Program-made: the position numbers and the translations under genes
Part shown: positions 63,901 through 64,000 of the stretch, piece by piece
How positions within the stretch are numbered: the first letter of the stretch is position 1
Layout: each line of letters begins with the position of its first letter
Assembly: GCA_963755815.1 (NCBI GenBank)
Contig: CAVWLF010000005.1
Coordinates: forward strand, 434,001 to 498,000
Source: Palsa-506 sp963755815
GTDB taxonomy: Bacteria > Actinomycetota > Actinomycetes > Streptosporangiales > Streptosporangiaceae
Length of the DNA stretch: 64,000 bases
Direction: 5' to 3'
The notes under the pieces: model-generated
What the model was told of the DNA's origin: nothing
The model's input: the letters and a program-made list of their open reading frames with translations, nothing else
Databases searched by the model: none

Positions 63901-64000
63901 GGGCGGGACGTCGGCCCACAGGGCGTCGATCAGCACGCCCGACGGCACGACCTGCCCCGCGCCCAGGGCCAGCAGCTGCAGCGCCAGCCGCGCCTTCCTG
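60937..64000 (-). CDS. SARP/AfsR-type regulator with BTAD, AAA ATPase and TPR regions, 5' end outside window
   Basis: At least 1020 codons; the frame continues upstream past the right edge, so the N-terminal OmpR-like DNA-binding domain is incomplete. Visible parts are L-I-D-A-L-W-A-D-V-P-P-A-R-P and L-R-S-V-L-G (end of the DNA-binding domain), a BTAD region to about 190 residues further on, an ATPase domain with Walker A G-E-A-G-I-G-K-T and a long Ala-rich TPR C-terminal half. Such proteins activate secondary-metabolism or stress genes. Targets are not evident here. Confidence 0.9.
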   Translation of the reverse strand, partial: RKARLALQLLALGAGQVVPSGVLIDALWADVPPARPDDQLAVLMSRLRSVLGRDRIEHRDHGYLLHCDWLDATELAVLTDEVERRRGAGNAVGAAAAARVALSLVPGTPPVPAGGEWAQLRLADLERLARRSRLVAATALLEAGDWMAAADAASAALEQDPYEEAALRVLLRAYVLGGRVAAALAAYANARERLADELGTDPAPETARLYGAILRGELAAPAPLPASATTGLVGRDDELACLDAVAARARGGSVQVVVVDGEAGIGKTALLRAWSGRRAAAGDTVLMASCGQLDRAMPLDALLAALTALLRRLGPEVTADLLGADATVLAPLLAVAPGPRPPPVLGDSMLGPALLYAALVRMLGRLTELAPLIVVIDDAHLAGPALPDWVRFARREAAELTIVAAVRPGAGAPLPATTFIHLDALGLDAAAELVGPARAGELYARSKGHPLFLTELAQQAAGAELPASLVESVSARCDELGPAGSLLRTAAVIGPELDVELLAAVLGRSVVALLDDAERAAAGQFLVEQDGTFRFRHELVRDALAASATAGRAALLHRQAGRVLARRPGADPMTVAHHARLGGDLPQASRALRDASARAAERFDHAAAEALLDDALRLCPDPEGWLARARVRTRRGRYPEALRDVERAAAAGPDALEVGAWASYFGRRFAQAATFAEDGTVAAADAATRARCLAVGGRTHHAAGDLAQAELLLGEAFSLAEGADRVTAAAWLGVLRAHQSRVPEALSLLRPAARGQVGADHTSATLHSLLFTGHAHALAGAPALALAAFARYSAETERRQVPRFAGRGVNFAGWVLRNLGARQEALDHHREALEVAQRQGTAEVTIAALEDLAEQSLDAGDADGAAARLAEALALLQQGDLVFGWRLELKHQLLTARAALLRGEPERALAGASGLEARAGALGVPRYSSVARLLRHRANRALGRPVDLDLAAADLDLLDASVAIEAWWWTGEMAADFAIPAWLDRAEDRAGRLARNAGRYADGMRREADRRLRGWRAAAG

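Overview
The window is high-GC DNA with strong G/C third-position bias, short ATGA/GTGA gene overlaps and weak or absent leaders. Family content is typical of a large-genome actinobacterium (Streptosporangiales/Catenulisporales-like; inferred, no rRNA seen): two very large signalling regulators of the LAL and SARP types, a VapBC pair, WYL and DeoR regulators, and a sugar ABC importer without its own ATPase. About 50 protein genes are supported. There is no complete tRNA, no rRNA, no CRISPR array and no insertion sequence.

Region by region. 1-16.9 kb is a stress and membrane block: a partial SulP transporter, a DUF2252 protein, a K+ channel, an AhpD/CMD-like protein, an LAL-type LuxR regulator, a SHOCT membrane protein, a GAP-family protein, a coupled ClC-MarC pair, a cytosolic sulfatase, an internally duplicated protein of unknown function and a DyP peroxidase. 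Four copies of a C-rich/AAACGGGTAA-like motif lie in its intergenic spaces. 16.9-20.8 kb is a dipeptide/nickel-type ABC operon whose substrate-binding protein seems to have been reduced to a signal-peptide stub. 21-23.25 kb is a small island holding a frameshifted gene, a HIT-like protein and a VapBC module, bounded by near-identical 20/21-bp repeats; the right copy is joined to a tRNA 3'-half. 23-33 kb holds mixed accessory genes: a WYL regulator with a VOC protein, a hydrolase with a Cys nucleophile, a class III adenylate cyclase/ATPase/TPR protein beside a cAMP-binding-type protein, a methyltransferase, a DUF1801 protein, a broken CMD fragment and an aldo/keto reductase.

32.8-44.3 kb is a sugar catabolic locus. 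It has a secreted GH27 alpha-galactosidase/alpha-N-acetylgalactosaminidase, a lipoprotein-plus-two-permease importer, two PfkB kinases, an AgaS-like SIS isomerase, a LacD/IolC-type aldolase and two DeoR regulators. These read together as uptake and tagatose-phosphate-type breakdown of a galactose or galactosamine sugar.

45.3-52.9 kb is the most striking region: a compact operon herA-sbcD(mre11)-sbcC(rad50)-nurA-like, which is the gene order of the archaeal DNA-end-resection operon. After it come an aldo/keto reductase, glutamate decarboxylase, proline iminopeptidase, a HipA-like kinase lacking a normal HipB, a SnoaL-like protein, a phosphotransferase with an altered catalytic loop, a methyltransferase, and a SARP-family regulator cut by the right edge.
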